64,000 nt of DNA from Cytobacillus sp. NJ13 (GTDB lineage: Bacteria; Bacillota; Bacilli; Bacillales; Cytobacillaceae), in assembly GCA_030348385.1 (NCBI GenBank), contig JAUCFP010000006.1, forward strand, positions 1,736,001-1,800,000, read 5' to 3'. Below, in pieces: positions 46,044 to 57,734 of the stretch (position 1 is its first letter; each line of letters starts with the position of its first letter). Made by a program: the position numbers and the translations under genes. Under the pieces are notes generated by a model. It saw only the letters and a list, made by a program, of their open reading frames with translations, was not told the origin of the DNA and ran no database searches.

Positions 46044-47399
46044 TTATTGCACCTTCTTTCTCAGACAGGCAATATAAAACCCGTCCGAACCAATATCCTG
46101 CGGTAAAATCTGTATTTCAAAATTATCTATAAACGGAGCAATTGCTTTAGGCATCCGCTCACGAACAGATACATCTCCCTCAAATTCCGCATTATTCTTT
46201 AAAAATGACTGGACAACATGCTGATTCTCTTCCTTGTCCACTGTACATGTACTATAAACAAGAATACCACCTTTTTTCAGCAAAGGTGAAACGGCATCCA
46301 AAAGATTTCTTTGAATCTTATGAAGATGATATAAATCATCTTCTTTTTTTGTGTATTTCATATCCGGCTTTCTTCTCATAACTCCAAGGCCTGAGCATGG
46401 GGCATCCACTAAAATGCGGTCAAAAGATTCATTTTCATAATGCTCCTGGACTTTTCTGCTGTCAAGGGCATTTGTCTTAATATTCGAAAGTCCCAATCTA
46501 TCGGCATTATCATTAATCAGCTTTACTTTATGCTCGTGAAGATCAAGTGAAATGACTTGTCCGGTATTTTGCATTTTTTCTGCAATATGTGTGGATTTTC
46601 CTCCGGGAGCTGCGCAGGCATCCAGGATCTTTTCATTTGGATTTCCTCCAAGCGCATAAGCAGCAAGCATGGAGCTTTCGTCCTGAATAGTGATCAGGCC
46701 ATCTTTGAAGACACGCGAATTGGCAAGGTTTCCTCTTAAACATTTAATGGCAACTGGTATAAACGGACTTGGTTCCACTTCAAATCCTTCTTCCTTTAGA
46801 AGTAACAGGCATTTTTCCCTGGAAGCCTTTACCTCATTTACCCTTGCAGTCTGAAGTGGAGCAGTCAAGTTAATTTCGCACATTTTCTTTGTTTCTTCAA
46901 ACCCAAGCTGATCGGCCCATCTTTTTACCAGCCAGGCGGGATGGCTAGTCTCAATGGAAAGGCGTTCAACACTGCCTTCAATTTGTTCAATATCAGGAAG
47001 CCCCTTTCTTTGAACGTTCCTGAGCACGCCGTTGACCATGCCGGAAATCCCTTTATGCCCCCATCGTTTTGCTATTTCTACTGCCTCGAAAATAGCTGCG
47101 CGGTCGGGAATTTTATCAAGAAAAACCATCTGATACAGAGTCAGCCTTAAGAGCTGGTTTACCCAGCTTTCAATTTTTTTATTGCCTGCCAAAAACGGCT
47201 GCAGGTAAAAATCGAGTGTCATCCGGCGCTGAAGGGTACCATAAGTCAGTTCTGTAAGAAGTCCGATATCCTTCTGATCTATTTCGTTCTTTTTAATGGC
47301 GTTATTCAGTAAAAGATTGCTGTAGGACTGATTTTTTTCAATGGCTTCAAGAAGTTCCAGTGCAGTTTCTCTTACATTTTTCTTCTTTAGCTTTTTCAT
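46044..47399 (-). CDS. rsmB: 16S rRNA (cytosine-967-C5)-methyltransferase RsmB
   Basis: Two-domain rRNA methylase. The N-terminal NusB-like helical domain starts about residue 5. The C-terminal Rossmann domain has [17 protein letters not shown] (SAM site), the catalytic motif [18 protein letters not shown] and [11 protein letters not shown] with the second cysteine. The length of 451 is normal. The ATG overlaps the fmt stop by four bases. Confidence 0.97.
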   Translation of the reverse strand: MKKLKKKNVRETALELLEAIEKNQSYSNLLLNNAIKKNEIDQKDIGLLTELTYGTLQRRMTLDFYLQPFLAGNKKIESWVNQLLRLTLYQMVFLDKIPDRAAIFEAVEIAKRWGHKGISGMVNGVLRNVQRKGLPDIEQIEGSVERLSIETSHPAWLVKRWADQLGFEETKKMCEINLTAPLQTARVNEVKASREKCLLLLKEEGFEVEPSPFIPVAIKCLRGNLANSRVFKDGLITIQDESSMLAAYALGGNPNEKILDACAAPGGKSTHIAEKMQNTGQVISLDLHEHKVKLINDNADRLGLSNIKTNALDSRKVQEHYENESFDRILVDAPCSGLGVMRRKPDMKYTKKEDDLYHLHKIQRNLLDAVSPLLKKGGILVYSTCTVDKEENQHVVQSFLKNNAEFEGDVSVRERMPKAIAPFIDNFEIQILPQDIGSDGFYIACLRKKVQ

Positions 47400-48346
47400 T
47401 CGGGGTCTCCCAAACGGCCGCCGGCAGTTAGATGGGACCCTGCGCCTCTTAAAAATTGTTCTGCTGGCATCTTTTTCTTTCCGGAAGGCTGCATTTCAGT
47501 AATTTTAATGGCTGTCTCATTCCCTGCTGCCACAACGATTCCATCTTCCTCAAGCCTGATTATTGTTCCCGGTTCTTTGCTTTCAGCAGAATTGACCTTC
47601 TCCGAATTCCAGATTTTAATCACTTTGCCGTCAAAAGTTGTATAAGCAACCGGCCATGGGTTTAACCCTCTGATATGGTTATAGATTTCTTCTCCAGTTT
47701 TGCTCCAGTTGATTTTTTCCTGTTCTCTTTTAATGTTATAAGCAAAAGTGGCTTTTTCATCATTTTGCCTGACGGGAGTGAGTTCACCATTCAGGAGCTT
47801 TGGCAGTGTTTCAGATAAAAGCTTTGATCCAGCAGCGCTAAGTTTATCGTGAAGAGTGCCAACTGTATCTCTTTCCGTAATCGGCACTTCCACTTGTGTT
47901 AAAATATCGCCGGCATCAAGCTTCTCAGCCATATACATAATGGTGATTCCTGTTTTTTCTTTCCCCTGCAGAATGGAGTAATGAATGGGTGCACCTCCGC
48001 GCAATTCAGGAAGCAATGATGCATGGACATTTACGCATCCGAACTTGGGTGCATCCAAAAGCTCCTTCGGCAAAATTTGACCAAACGCAGCAGTGACTAC
48101 CAGGTCAGGCTTAAGAGCAAGAACTTTCTCCAGTTCTTCTGGCTGGCGGATTTTTTCGGGCTGATACACAGGGATGCCCTGTCTTTCAGCTTCGACTTTT
48201 ACAGGCGGGGGAGTAAGGACTTTTTTCCTTCCAACAGGCCTGTCAGGCTGAGTAACCACTCCAATTACTTCATATCCGTCCTCTATTATTTGCTTCAGTA
48301 CAGGCACTGAGAAATAGGGTGTGCCCATAAATACGATTTTTGTCAT
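47396..48346 (-). CDS. fmt: Methionyl-tRNA formyltransferase
   Basis: Formylates initiator Met-tRNA using 10-formyltetrahydrofolate. The 316-residue protein starts [18 protein letters not shown], with the catalytic [21 protein letters not shown] and a C-terminal barrel. It overlaps the def stop by four bases, so formylation and deformylation genes are coupled. Confidence 0.97.
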   Translation of the reverse strand: MTKIVFMGTPYFSVPVLKQIIEDGYEVIGVVTQPDRPVGRKKVLTPPPVKVEAERQGIPVYQPEKIRQPEELEKVLALKPDLVVTAAFGQILPKELLDAPKFGCVNVHASLLPELRGGAPIHYSILQGKEKTGITIMYMAEKLDAGDILTQVEVPITERDTVGTLHDKLSAAGSKLLSETLPKLLNGELTPVRQNDEKATFAYNIKREQEKINWSKTGEEIYNHIRGLNPWPVAYTTFDGKVIKIWNSEKVNSAESKEPGTIIRLEEDGIVVAAGNETAIKITEMQPSGKKKMPAEQFLRGAGSHLTAGGRLGDPE

Positions 48347-48828
48347 TCAGCTTCCAATCCTTCCAACTCTTCTTCGTTCAAGTATCTTGTAACTTTTGAG
48401 GTAAATAGCACCCCATGCAAATGATCAATTTCATGGAGGATCGCTCTTGCCAGGAAATCTTCAGCCTCGAGTGTAAAATATTTCCCTTTTCGATCCTGCG
48501 CCTTGATTTTTACATATTCAGGCCTAGTTACATCACCATATAACCCAGGAAAGCTCAGGCACCCTTCAGGGCCTGTCTGTACCCCATTCGTTTCAAGGAT
48601 TACCGGATTAATCATTTCAATTGTTCCAAAATCATCATCTATATCAACAATGGCAATTTGCCTGCTAAGCCCGATTTGCGGAGCAGCAAGCCCGACCCCA
48701 TCGAATTCGATCATCGTATCATACATATCATTTAATAATTTGCCCAGCTTCTTATCAAACACCTTAACGGGTTCGCATTCTGCCTCTAGAATCTCAGCCG
48801 GATAAGTTACAATTTTTTTTACTGCCAA
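48343..48828 (-). CDS. def: Peptide deformylase
   Basis: Metalloenzyme that removes the formyl group from new proteins. The three motifs are present: [18 protein letters not shown] (metal-binding Cys) and HEIDHLHG (two His, catalytic Glu). I chose the TTG at 48828, seven bases after GGAGG, which gives 161 residues starting with the family's AVKKIVTYP. An upstream ATG would add ten unconserved residues. The short gap to priA has only a weak hairpin near 48886-48900. Confidence 0.95.
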   Translation of the reverse strand: MAVKKIVTYPAEILEAECEPVKVFDKKLGKLLNDMYDTMIEFDGVGLAAPQIGLSRQIAIVDIDDDFGTIEMINPVILETNGVQTGPEGCLSFPGLYGDVTRPEYVKIKAQDRKGKYFTLEAEDFLARAILHEIDHLHGVLFTSKVTRYLNEEELEGLEAE

Positions 48829-49014
48829 AACATTTCCTCCATTTTTATCTATTTTCAACCAATTTAAGTTTATTCATAACCACAAAAACGGAAGCTCCGC
48901 TCCCCTAAAAAAGCTGACGCTTATAGCCGTGTGATTTGAAGCTGTTGAAACATTCCTTGTGAGACCAACAGTTCTCAAAGTTCAAACAAACTAATCTTAT
49001 TCAGCTTTAATAAA

Positions 49015-51429
49015 CTACATTAAAATATATGGATTCAGGTCAATGGAGACGGATAGGCCCCCAGTTGAAATATCCTGCTGATAATTATCCAGGATTTTCT
49101 TAAGCGTCTGGCCAAGTTCCGGCTCCCGCTTGTATTTTATCAGACATTGATACCGATATCTATTATTGATCCGCGGTATCGGCGATGCAACCGGACCAAG
49201 GACTATGCTCTCTGCAGATAATTTTGACTGAATGTACTGCGTGATCTTCTCAGTTACCGAAACAGCCTTCATTAATTCCTCGTGGCTGACGGTAACAAGG
49301 GATATATAGTAGAAAGGGGGATATCTATGAATTTTGCGGACCATCATTTCTCTTTCATAAAATTTATCGTAATCCTGTTCCCCCGCCAGTTCAATACTAT
49401 AATGTTCAGGAGTGTAGGTCTGAATAATTACCTCCCCCTCCAATTCATGCCTCCCAGCACGCCCGCTTACCTGAGTCAGAAGCTGAAAGGTTTTTTCAGA
49501 AGAGCGGAAATCAGGCAGGTGCAGCATCGTGTCTGCCGAGAGCACGCCTACTAAGGTAATATTGGGGAAATCAAGGCCTTTAGCAATCATCTGAGTTCCA
49601 AGAAGAATATCTGCATGCCCTTCCTGGAATTGATCAAGGAGCTTTTCATGTGCTCCCTTCCTGCTGGTTGTGTCGACATCCATCCGGATTACCTTCGCTT
49701 CCGGCAATATTTTTGCCAATTCCTCTTCCACTTTCTGAGTGCCGGTTCCAAAATAACGGATATGCTCACTTTCACATTCCGGGCATGCATTCGGAACGGG
49801 TGCCTCATAGCCGCAGTAATGGCATTTCATCTGCTGGTTATAGCGATGATAAGTCAAAGATATATCACAATGAGGACAATTAATAACATATCCGCAGTCC
49901 CTGCACATAACAAATGAAGAATGCCCTCTTTTATTTAAAAATAATACGATCTGCTCTTTTTTCCCGAGACGGTCTTTAATTTTTTCAAGGAGCTTCCTTG
50001 AGAACATCGAGCGGTTTCCTTCACGCAGCTCTTCCCGCATATCAATGATATCAACGGAAGGGAGAGCCTGGTTGTTCATTCTATTTTCAAGAGTGAGGAG
50101 ATGGTAAACTCCTTTGTGTGCTCGCGCAAAAGATTCCAATGAGGGAGTTGCACTGCCAAGCACAACAGGACATTTATGATTTCCCGCTCTTTCAATGGCA
50201 ACATCCCTTGCATGGTATCTTGGGTTTTCTTCCTGCTTATAGCTGGTTTCGTGCTCTTCATCAATGATAATGATTCCAAGGTTTTCAAAAGGGGCAAAGA
50301 TAGCCGACCTCGCTCCGACAACAACCTTGACTTCCTTCCGCTGAATCTTTCTCCATTCATCATACTTTTCTCCCGCTGAAAGGCCGCTATGCATGACGGC
50401 AACCTGATTGCCAAACCTGCCCTTAAAGCGTTTGACCATCTGCGGAGTTAAGGAAATCTCAGGAACAAGGACTATGGCTTCTTTGCCATCCTCAAGCACT
50501 CGCTGAATGGATTGCAGATACACCTCAGTTTTTCCGCTTCCTGTTACCCCATAAAGCAAAAAAGTTTCATGCCTGTTATTTTCAATAGAATTAAGGATGG
50601 GGATTATGGCCTTTCTCTGTCCATCGGTCAAAGAGAGCGGTACAGTTCTTTCGAATTTACGGTCTCCAAATGGGTTTCGGTAAATTTCCACGTCCCTCTG
50701 GCCAAGCAGCCCTTTTTGCATAAGCCCTTTTATGGTAGACGAGGTTATTCCAAGCAAGGAAAATAACTCTTTCTGATCGACCGGCCCCTCCTCATGAAGA
50801 AAATACTCAAGCAATTCTTTCTGTTTGGTTGCGTTGCCTGGAAGCTGCTGAAGGTAATCAGCAAGCTTATTAGGGGCAGCAGCCGCGAAAACCTGCTTTA
50901 CTTTTTTCTTTTTCACTCGTTCTTTTACTTGGTATATAATTTCGATATTTCCATGGGATGCTTCCTTTTGAAGAAGCGGCAAAGCTCCGCTTTTTACTGC
51001 ATCATCCCATGTAATTTCTTCAGTTTTCTGAAAGAGAGTACATACTTTTTCAGGAAGCAGTTTACGATTTGCATTTTTTGCCATTACAAGCTTCTTTTCG
51101 TACTTTGCCTTCAATGCTGCAGGCAGCATTGCCTGAAAGGCAGAAATTTTGTAGCATAATGTTTTTTCTGTCAGCCATTCACCAAGAGTTAAAAGCTCCT
51201 GGTTAAGGACTGGATTTAAGTCCATCGGCTCTGAAATGGATTTTAGCTGCTGAAAATCCGACTCTGCTTTTATTGCTGTTACAAACCCCTGGATCTTCCT
51301 TGGTCCAAATGGAACAACAACCCTCATGCCGGGGAGAATGACACCTTTCAGCTGAGAGGGTATTTTGTAGTCAAATGCCCGGTCAGTCTGTTTGGCAGGT
51401 ACATCGACAATGACTCTCGCAATATTCAT
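49015..51429 (-). CDS. priA: Primosomal protein N' (PriA helicase)
   Basis: Restarts stalled replication forks by loading the primosome. The 804-residue protein has an N-terminal DNA-binding region, Walker A GVTGSGKTEVYLQ near 295, and IIIDEEHETSYKQEE. A zinc-binding block has four CxxC-type pairs (CRDCGYVINCPHC, CHYCGYEAPVPNACPEC). Motif VI is QVSGRAGRHELEGEV. The ATG overlaps the coaBC stop by four bases. Confidence 0.97.
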   Translation of the reverse strand: MNIARVIVDVPAKQTDRAFDYKIPSQLKGVILPGMRVVVPFGPRKIQGFVTAIKAESDFQQLKSISEPMDLNPVLNQELLTLGEWLTEKTLCYKISAFQAMLPAALKAKYEKKLVMAKNANRKLLPEKVCTLFQKTEEITWDDAVKSGALPLLQKEASHGNIEIIYQVKERVKKKKVKQVFAAAAPNKLADYLQQLPGNATKQKELLEYFLHEEGPVDQKELFSLLGITSSTIKGLMQKGLLGQRDVEIYRNPFGDRKFERTVPLSLTDGQRKAIIPILNSIENNRHETFLLYGVTGSGKTEVYLQSIQRVLEDGKEAIVLVPEISLTPQMVKRFKGRFGNQVAVMHSGLSAGEKYDEWRKIQRKEVKVVVGARSAIFAPFENLGIIIIDEEHETSYKQEENPRYHARDVAIERAGNHKCPVVLGSATPSLESFARAHKGVYHLLTLENRMNNQALPSVDIIDMREELREGNRSMFSRKLLEKIKDRLGKKEQIVLFLNKRGHSSFVMCRDCGYVINCPHCDISLTYHRYNQQMKCHYCGYEAPVPNACPECESEHIRYFGTGTQKVEEELAKILPEAKVIRMDVDTTSRKGAHEKLLDQFQEGHADILLGTQMIAKGLDFPNITLVGVLSADTMLHLPDFRSSEKTFQLLTQVSGRAGRHELEGEVIIQTYTPEHYSIELAGEQDYDKFYEREMMVRKIHRYPPFYYISLVTVSHEELMKAVSVTEKITQYIQSKLSAESIVLGPVASPIPRINNRYRYQCLIKYKREPELGQTLKKILDNYQQDISTGGLSVSIDLNPYILM

Positions 51430-52634
51430 TCATGCTCATCCTTTAACAAGATCGCAGCTTCTTCAAGTATTTTTACTGCAACATCCTTTTTTGACATAAG
51501 GGGGAGCTTTTCCGAAGACCCATCTTTTTTGAAAAATGTCACTATGTTCGTGTCTGTTCCAAAGCCTGCACCTTCAGCAGTTACATTATTGCCGACGATC
51601 ATATCGGCATTTTTCCTCTTCAGCTTGCCCTGTGCATACTCATCAACCTGTTCAGTTTCAGCCGCAAAACCTATAAGGATTTGCTTCTTCTTTTTTTGTC
51701 CCAGTTCAAATAATATATCTTTTGTTCTTTCAAGCTCCAATACCTCATCCCCAGGCTGTTTTTTCATTTTTTGCGCAGAAGTCACCTTTGGACGATAATC
51801 GGAGACTGCAGCGGTCTTAATGACAACATCCGCATGATCAAATTCGCGTATAGCCGCTTGATACATTTCTTCAGCAGATTCTACCTTTATCAGTTTTAAG
51901 CCGGCAGGAGCATTAATTGTAACCGGACCGGATATCAATATAACTTCAGCTCCTGCAGATACAGCTGCTTCCGCAATTGCATAGCCCATTTTACCCGAAG
52001 AATGGTTGGTAATATAACGTACAGGATCAATTTTTTCCCTTGTTGGGCCGGCAGTAATGACCACTTTCCGGCCAGTTAGCTCCAATCTGGAGGGCTTAAA
52101 AAATTCTCCAATTGTTTCTGTAATTTTCTCTGGTTCTTCCAGCCTGCCTTTTCCAACATAGCCGCATGCAAGATACCCTTCTGAAGGCTCTATAAATCTG
52201 CAGCCAAAACGATATAAGGTTTCAATATTTTTCTGGACAGCAGGATGGCTGTACATATGTACATTCATTGCAGGCGCAATCCAGATCGGTGATGATGCCG
52301 CCAAAAGGGTTGTTGTGATCATATTGTCTGCAATTCCATTGGCCAGCTTTCCGATTACATTTGCTGTAGCCGGAGCAACAAGTATCAAATCGGCCCAATC
52401 AGCAAGGTCGATATGAGCAATAACCTTCGAATCTTTTTCATCGAAAGTGTCGGTGTAAACATCATGCCTTGAAAGCGCCTGAAAAGTTAATGGTGCAACA
52501 AATTTAGCGGCCGATTCACTTAGGATAACTTTCACCTGCGCTCCGGCCTGCGTAAGCTTGCTCGTTAAGGCTGCAGCTTTATAAACAGCAATTCCACCGG
52601 TTACACATAATAATATCTTCTTTCCAGTCAGCAT
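51426..52634 (-). CDS. coaBC: CoaBC (phosphopantothenoylcysteine synthase/decarboxylase)
   Basis: Bifunctional enzyme of CoA synthesis. It joins cysteine to phosphopantothenate, then decarboxylates the product. The N-terminal flavin-dependent decarboxylase domain has CVTGGIAVYKAAALTSKL, SPIWIAPAMNVHMYSHPAVQ and CGYVGKGRLEEPEKI. The C-terminal synthetase domain has ITAGPTREKIDPVRYITNHS. Total length 402 is normal. The 197-base gap upstream holds the rpoZ terminator. Confidence 0.97.
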   Translation of the reverse strand: MLTGKKILLCVTGGIAVYKAAALTSKLTQAGAQVKVILSESAAKFVAPLTFQALSRHDVYTDTFDEKDSKVIAHIDLADWADLILVAPATANVIGKLANGIADNMITTTLLAASSPIWIAPAMNVHMYSHPAVQKNIETLYRFGCRFIEPSEGYLACGYVGKGRLEEPEKITETIGEFFKPSRLELTGRKVVITAGPTREKIDPVRYITNHSSGKMGYAIAEAAVSAGAEVILISGPVTINAPAGLKLIKVESAEEMYQAAIREFDHADVVIKTAAVSDYRPKVTSAQKMKKQPGDEVLELERTKDILFELGQKKKKQILIGFAAETEQVDEYAQGKLKRKNADMIVGNNVTAEGAGFGTDTNIVTFFKKDGSSEKLPLMSKKDVAVKILEEAAILLKDEHE

Positions 52635-52795
52635 TATATGACCCCACCAATCTCAATAAATAATTCATCTCTATTAAAAACGGCCTGGCTATATTTTTCT
52701 ATAAGCAGCACTGGCCATTAATGGCTATTAGTTTCATGATAGTTTTATTATGCAAGAAGAGCAGTGAATTTTCATCTAATAAAACCTCAAACAAA

Positions 52796-52823
52796 AATAA
52801 CAACCTTTTAAAAGGTTGTTATT
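52796..52823 (-). terminator. Terminator of rpoZ
   Basis: Perfect palindrome AATAACAACCTTTT/AAAAGGTTGTTATT with a T-rich flank, about 10 bases after the rpoZ stop. The element is symmetric and could work on both strands. Confidence 0.75.
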
Positions 52824-52831
52824 CAGCGATT

Positions 52832-53053
52832 TTACTCGTATGATTCATTGGCTGTTTTTTCGCCCAGGCGGTAATGAAGCTGGTCTGCATGGATTTCTTC
52901 AAGTGCTTTTCCCACATTTTTATGTGATTTATAGCTCTCAAGCTGTGGTCTGGCATTGATCTGAAGCTTGCGGGCACGCTTGGCAGCAACAGAAACAAGT
53001 GAATATTTGGAATCAATCTTTGTCATTAGAGAATCAATAGAAGGATAAAGCAT
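52832..53053 (-). CDS. rpoZ: RNA polymerase omega subunit
   Basis: Small subunit that helps assemble RNA polymerase by binding the beta-prime subunit. The 73 residues include the omega signature [20 protein letters not shown] and [11 protein letters not shown]. The ATG has GGAGGTAG upstream. It follows gmk by two bases. Confidence 0.95.
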   Translation of the reverse strand: MLYPSIDSLMTKIDSKYSLVSVAAKRARKLQINARPQLESYKSHKNVGKALEEIHADQLHYRLGEKTANESYE

Positions 53054-53055
53054 AT

Positions 53056-53670
<615 letters not shown>

Positions 53671-53680
53671 TTATAAAATC

Positions 53681-53944
53681 CTACCCTTCATCAACAATTT
53701 CATCACGGTCATTTAACCGGTGCGCAACAGTTTCCGGCTGGACCGCAGACAAAATGACATGGTCACTGTCCATAACAATAACAGCCCGGGTGCGCCTGCC
53801 ATACGTAGCATCTATTAAAGAGCCCCGGTCACGTGCGTCCTGAATGATCCGTTTAATCGGGGCAGATTCTGGACTGACTATTGATATTATCCGGTTGGCA
53901 GAAACAATATTGCCAAATCCGATATTGATCAGTTTAATTGACAT
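53681..53944 (-). CDS. remA: Extracellular matrix regulator RemA (YlzA)
   Basis: A small 87-residue DNA-binding protein. Its sequence ([40 protein letters not shown]) matches B. subtilis RemA, which activates biofilm matrix and osmoprotectant genes and forms ring-like oligomers. GGAGGACC precedes the ATG. It lies between yloC and gmk as in B. subtilis. Confidence 0.95.
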   Translation of the reverse strand: MSIKLINIGFGNIVSANRIISIVSPESAPIKRIIQDARDRGSLIDATYGRRTRAVIVMDSDHVILSAVQPETVAHRLNDRDEIVDEG

Positions 53945-54004
53945 TTGGGTCCTCCAATCATCAGTTATTTATTTTGACCCCCAGAGCCGGAATCTAAACA
54001 ACTG

Positions 54005-54877
54005 CTATTCAATATTTTGAACTTGTTCCTTCATTTTTTCCAATAAACTCTTTATTTCAACCACTTCGGCAGCTATCTCTGCACTGTTTGCCTTGGAGCC
54101 GATTGTATTGGCCTCCCGGTTCATTTCCTGCAGAATAAAGTCAAGTTTTCTTCCAGCCGGTTCTGAAAGCTGAAGGGTCTTTTCAAATTGGTTAATATGA
54201 CTTTGAAGCCTTGTCAGTTCTTCACTGATATCCGCTTTATCAGCGAACATCGCTACCTCTGTTAAAATTCTCGGCTCATCCACCTGGCCATCAAGAAATT
54301 CTTTCATACGCTTTTCCAATCTCTCCCGGTAAAGCTGCACGACCTTTGGGGCATACTCTCTCAGCTTAAGCACCCTGCTGCTTAAAAGACTAAGATGGCT
54401 TCGGAGATCTTTTTCCAGCTCATCCCCCTCAAGCCTCCTCATCTCCATTAACTGCAGGCATGCCTCTTCAGCAGCAGAAAGGACCATCTGGCTCAATTCT
54501 TCATTGCCGGACTCCTTTTCTTCGATGCCAATCAGTTCTTCCCGTATGACATTCCCGATGGATAGATCCGTTGAAATTTGATACTTTGTTTGAATTGCAG
54601 TTATGTACTGAAAATATTCATCCAATAGTTCCCAGTCAACATTAACTTTCCTGCTGGACAGGCCATCGCCGTCAATGGTGATATAAACCTCGATTCTGCC
54701 TCTTTTGATATGCCCGTTAAGCTTTTTCTTTATCTTGTCTTCCATATGCATCAGCTGTCTGGGCATTCTGATCTGAAACTCGGTAAAACGATGGTTTACA
54801 GTCTTTATTTCAACCGTAATGGAACATTGCCCGGAATCTTTCTTGCTTCTGCCATAACCAGTCATGCTTACTGCCAT
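54005..54877 (-). CDS. yloC: YicC/YloC family endoribonuclease
   Basis: A 290-residue soluble protein starting MAVSMTGYGRSKKD. The N-terminal YicC domain (KTVNHRFTEFQIRMP, KKLNGHIKRGRIEVYITIDG) is followed by a helical C-terminal DUF1732 domain with GRKLDFILQEMNREANTIGSK. Members of this family act as ribonucleases and mRNA-decay helpers. It is the first gene of the yloC-remA-gmk-rpoZ unit. The gap upstream holds only the yloB terminator and AT-rich sequence. Confidence 0.93.
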   Translation of the reverse strand: MAVSMTGYGRSKKDSGQCSITVEIKTVNHRFTEFQIRMPRQLMHMEDKIKKKLNGHIKRGRIEVYITIDGDGLSSRKVNVDWELLDEYFQYITAIQTKYQISTDLSIGNVIREELIGIEEKESGNEELSQMVLSAAEEACLQLMEMRRLEGDELEKDLRSHLSLLSSRVLKLREYAPKVVQLYRERLEKRMKEFLDGQVDEPRILTEVAMFADKADISEELTRLQSHINQFEKTLQLSEPAGRKLDFILQEMNREANTIGSKANSAEIAAEVVEIKSLLEKMKEQVQNIE

Positions 54878-55010
54878 TTCTCACACTTCCTTTTGGGAAA
54901 AGCACAGCTTATAAAAAGCACTATTACTTTCAGTTAGCGGCATGATGCCTGTGCAGTTATGTATAAAAATCAAGTAATGATGTAGATTTATATGTTTGCG
55001 CAAAAAAGAA

Positions 55011-55037
55011 AGGTAATAGAGTTCTTCTCTACTACCT
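55011..55037 (-). terminator. Rho-independent terminator of yloB
   Basis: An 11-bp stem AGGTAGTAGAG/CTCTATTACCT (one wobble) with a 5-base loop, followed on the minus strand by TTCTTTTTT, 19 bases after the yloB stop. Confidence 0.9.
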
Positions 55038-55055
55038 AAAGGATTATAACATATT

Positions 55056-57734
55056 TCATTTTGTTTTTCTTGCCAAAAATGTGCCTGCCAGTAAAAATGT
55101 TGGAACGGCTGAGAGTCCTGTGATCATAAACCAGTCGCGCAATTCAATAGGGACGGTGTGGAAAATTGGCTGAAGCGGCGGATAGTATATGACAACCAGC
55201 ACTAAAGCAAGGGACGAGATGACTGCCCAGACTAAATATTTGTTGCCGAAAGGATTTCTCGAGAACACGGATTTTTCACTGCGGCAATCAAATACATGAA
55301 TCAGCTGTGCCATTACCAATGTGGCAAATGCTACTGTCTGTGCATACGCAAGATGATCCGGATTTGCCCTATAAGCAAAAATGAATGCCAGTAATGTCAC
55401 AAGTCCAATTAGAAATCCTCTGGAAACCACTTTCCAGCCAAGCCCTCTTGAAAACACACCTTCCTTGGGGCTCCTTGGCTTCCGCTTCATTACATTTTCC
55501 TCTGGCTGGTCAAGGCCAAGAGCCATTGCAGGAAGTCCATCCGTAACCAGGTTCACCCAGAGAATCTGGATTGGCACTAAGGGCAGCGGAAGGGCAAGAA
55601 GCATGGCAAACAGCATAACCAGAATTTCACCAACATTTGATGCAAGCAGATATCTGATAAACTTTCGTATATTCTCGTAAATATTTCTTCCTTCTTTTAT
55701 TGCGGCTTTTATGGTAGCAAAATTATCATCGAGCAGTACTAAAGCAGATGCCTCTTTCGCAACATCGGTCCCTGTAATGCCCATTGATATTCCGATATCT
55801 GCCGCTTTAATGGCGGGGGCATCGTTGACTCCATCACCTGTCATGGCAACAATATGACCTCTATTCTGGAGAGCCTTTACAATTTTTAATTTATGCTCAG
55901 GCGATACTCTGGCAAATACTGCAACATCTTCAACCATATCTTCAAGATCTTCAACCGTCATCTCTGCCAAATCTTTACCCTGAAGGACTTTAGAGCCTTT
56001 TGCTGAAATGCCTAATTGCTTGGCAATAGCCTGTGCTGTAATCACATGATCTCCTGTGATCATGATCGTTTTAATTCCTGCTTCCTTGCATTCCTTGACT
56101 GCTTCCCTAACCTCAGGCCTTGGCGGATCAATCATCCCCTGCAGCCCGATAAATGTTAATTCCTTCTCCGCCTCTTTTTCATCAAGAATGACATTTTTTG
56201 AGGGGATTTCCTTATAGCCAATCGCTATCGTTCTCAAGGCTTGTGAAGCTAGATTTTCTATCGCTCCCTGAATTTCACCTGAGAGCTCCCTCGAAAGAAT
56301 CTGCCGCCTGCCCTCCCAAAGAACTGATTCACTTTTCCCGGCTAATACATCGGGTGCTCCTTTGGTTACAATAAATTGTCTTCCGTTATGATCCTTTACC
56401 ACAACACTCATCATTTTTCGGGCAGAGTCAAACGGAAACTCATTGATAATCTGGAATTGACTTAACAGACTGCTCCGGTTATAGCCCGCCTTCATGGCCG
56501 CTACTAGCAGAGCCCCTTCTGTCGGATCTCCATCAATCACAAACTCATTATTTTTCTGCTGTATTTCAGCATGGTTGCATAACATGCCAAACATCAGCAT
56601 TTGCTGGAGTGCTTTATCACTTTTCGGTTCAATTTGATTCTCATTTCTATAAAAATGGCCTTGCGGCTCATAGCCGATACCATCAACTCTCCACTCTTTC
56701 CCGCCGCTCCAGAGATGCGTGACAGTCATTTTGTTTTGAGTCATTGTACCAGTTTTGTCTGAGCATATCACTGATGCACAGCCCAGTGTTTCAACCGCTG
56801 GAAGCTTCCGGACGATTGCTTTTTTTCTTATCATTCTTTGTACCCCAAGCGACAGAGCTACTGTCACGATGGCCGGGAGTCCTTCTGGAATGGCTGCTAC
56901 TGCCAAAGAAACGCCAGCAAGGAACATTGTATATAATTCCTGCCCCTGCACCACACCAGCCACAACGACAAGAACAGTCAGTAAAATAGCTGCCGTAATG
57001 AGGATTTTGCCCAGCTGTTCCAATCTTCGCTGAAGCGGAGTGGTCATGGTTTCCGCATTCTGCAGAAGATCAGCAATCTGTCCCATGGCAGTATTCATCC
57101 CTGTTCCGACAACTACACCCAGCCCATTGCCACGGGTTACCATAGTCCCCATGAAAGCCATGTTCTCCATATCCCCAATAGCAAGATTAGCAGTTTTCAA
57201 GGAACCAGTTCTCTTTTGAACAGGCAGAGATTCTCCCGTTAAAGCGGATTCCTCAACTTCCAGGCTATTGGACTCTACGATTCTCATATCTGCTCCAATT
57301 CTGTCTCCTGTTGCAACTTTCAACAGGTCCCCTGCCACCACTTCTTTGGAGGGAATCTTTTTCCATTGTCCATTACGTAAAGCAATAACTTGAGGAGCTG
57401 ATAATTCCTTAAGTGCGTGTAAAGACTTTTCCGCCTTTCTCTCCTGAAAGAAGCCCAAAAAGCCATTTATGACTACAATTGCAATAATGGCAATCGCATC
57501 AATATATTCACCAAGCAGCCCCGATATTAAGGTCGCTGCTAATAGGACAAGAACCATGAAATCTTTAAATTGACTAAAAAATAAGAGTAAAGCCGACTGC
57601 TTTTCTCCCTCTTTCAATTCGTTATACCCATATTGTTTAAGCCGTTTTTTTACATCATCCTCTGTTAAGCCCGCCTTAATATCTGTATTTAAGGCTTGCT
57701 CAACCTCCCTTTCATTCATTTCATGGAACTTCAT
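55056..57734 (-). CDS. yloB: Calcium-transporting P-type ATPase (YloB)
   Basis: Type IIA P-type ATPase of about 892 residues that pumps Ca2+ out of the cell; in Bacillus it is associated with sporulation and spore calcium. Visible motifs are LTGES (actuator), AAIPEGLPAIVTVAL (M4, Ca2+ site), phosphorylation site DKTGTMTQNKMT, FDSARKMMSV (nucleotide binding), and MTGDGVNDAPAIKAADIG (hinge). About ten transmembrane segments are visible. I chose the ATG at 57734 (MKFHEMN), the conserved N terminus; AGGAGG is 14 bases away, rather distant. An upstream in-frame ATG would add 22 residues with no family match. Confidence 0.95.
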   Translation of the reverse strand: MKFHEMNEREVEQALNTDIKAGLTEDDVKKRLKQYGYNELKEGEKQSALLLFFSQFKDFMVLVLLAATLISGLLGEYIDAIAIIAIVVINGFLGFFQERKAEKSLHALKELSAPQVIALRNGQWKKIPSKEVVAGDLLKVATGDRIGADMRIVESNSLEVEESALTGESLPVQKRTGSLKTANLAIGDMENMAFMGTMVTRGNGLGVVVGTGMNTAMGQIADLLQNAETMTTPLQRRLEQLGKILITAAILLTVLVVVAGVVQGQELYTMFLAGVSLAVAAIPEGLPAIVTVALSLGVQRMIRKKAIVRKLPAVETLGCASVICSDKTGTMTQNKMTVTHLWSGGKEWRVDGIGYEPQGHFYRNENQIEPKSDKALQQMLMFGMLCNHAEIQQKNNEFVIDGDPTEGALLVAAMKAGYNRSSLLSQFQIINEFPFDSARKMMSVVVKDHNGRQFIVTKGAPDVLAGKSESVLWEGRRQILSRELSGEIQGAIENLASQALRTIAIGYKEIPSKNVILDEKEAEKELTFIGLQGMIDPPRPEVREAVKECKEAGIKTIMITGDHVITAQAIAKQLGISAKGSKVLQGKDLAEMTVEDLEDMVEDVAVFARVSPEHKLKIVKALQNRGHIVAMTGDGVNDAPAIKAADIGISMGITGTDVAKEASALVLLDDNFATIKAAIKEGRNIYENIRKFIRYLLASNVGEILVMLFAMLLALPLPLVPIQILWVNLVTDGLPAMALGLDQPEENVMKRKPRSPKEGVFSRGLGWKVVSRGFLIGLVTLLAFIFAYRANPDHLAYAQTVAFATLVMAQLIHVFDCRSEKSVFSRNPFGNKYLVWAVISSLALVLVVIYYPPLQPIFHTVPIELRDWFMITGLSAVPTFLLAGTFLARKTK

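Noticed and set aside
48886..48900. Possible terminator after priA
   Set aside because: Only four to five base pairs with a mismatch; too weak to call.
52819..53016. A 65-codon minus-strand reading frame within rpoZ
   Set aside because: It lies in a different frame from rpoZ, which has the conserved omega sequence, and is a shadow of it.
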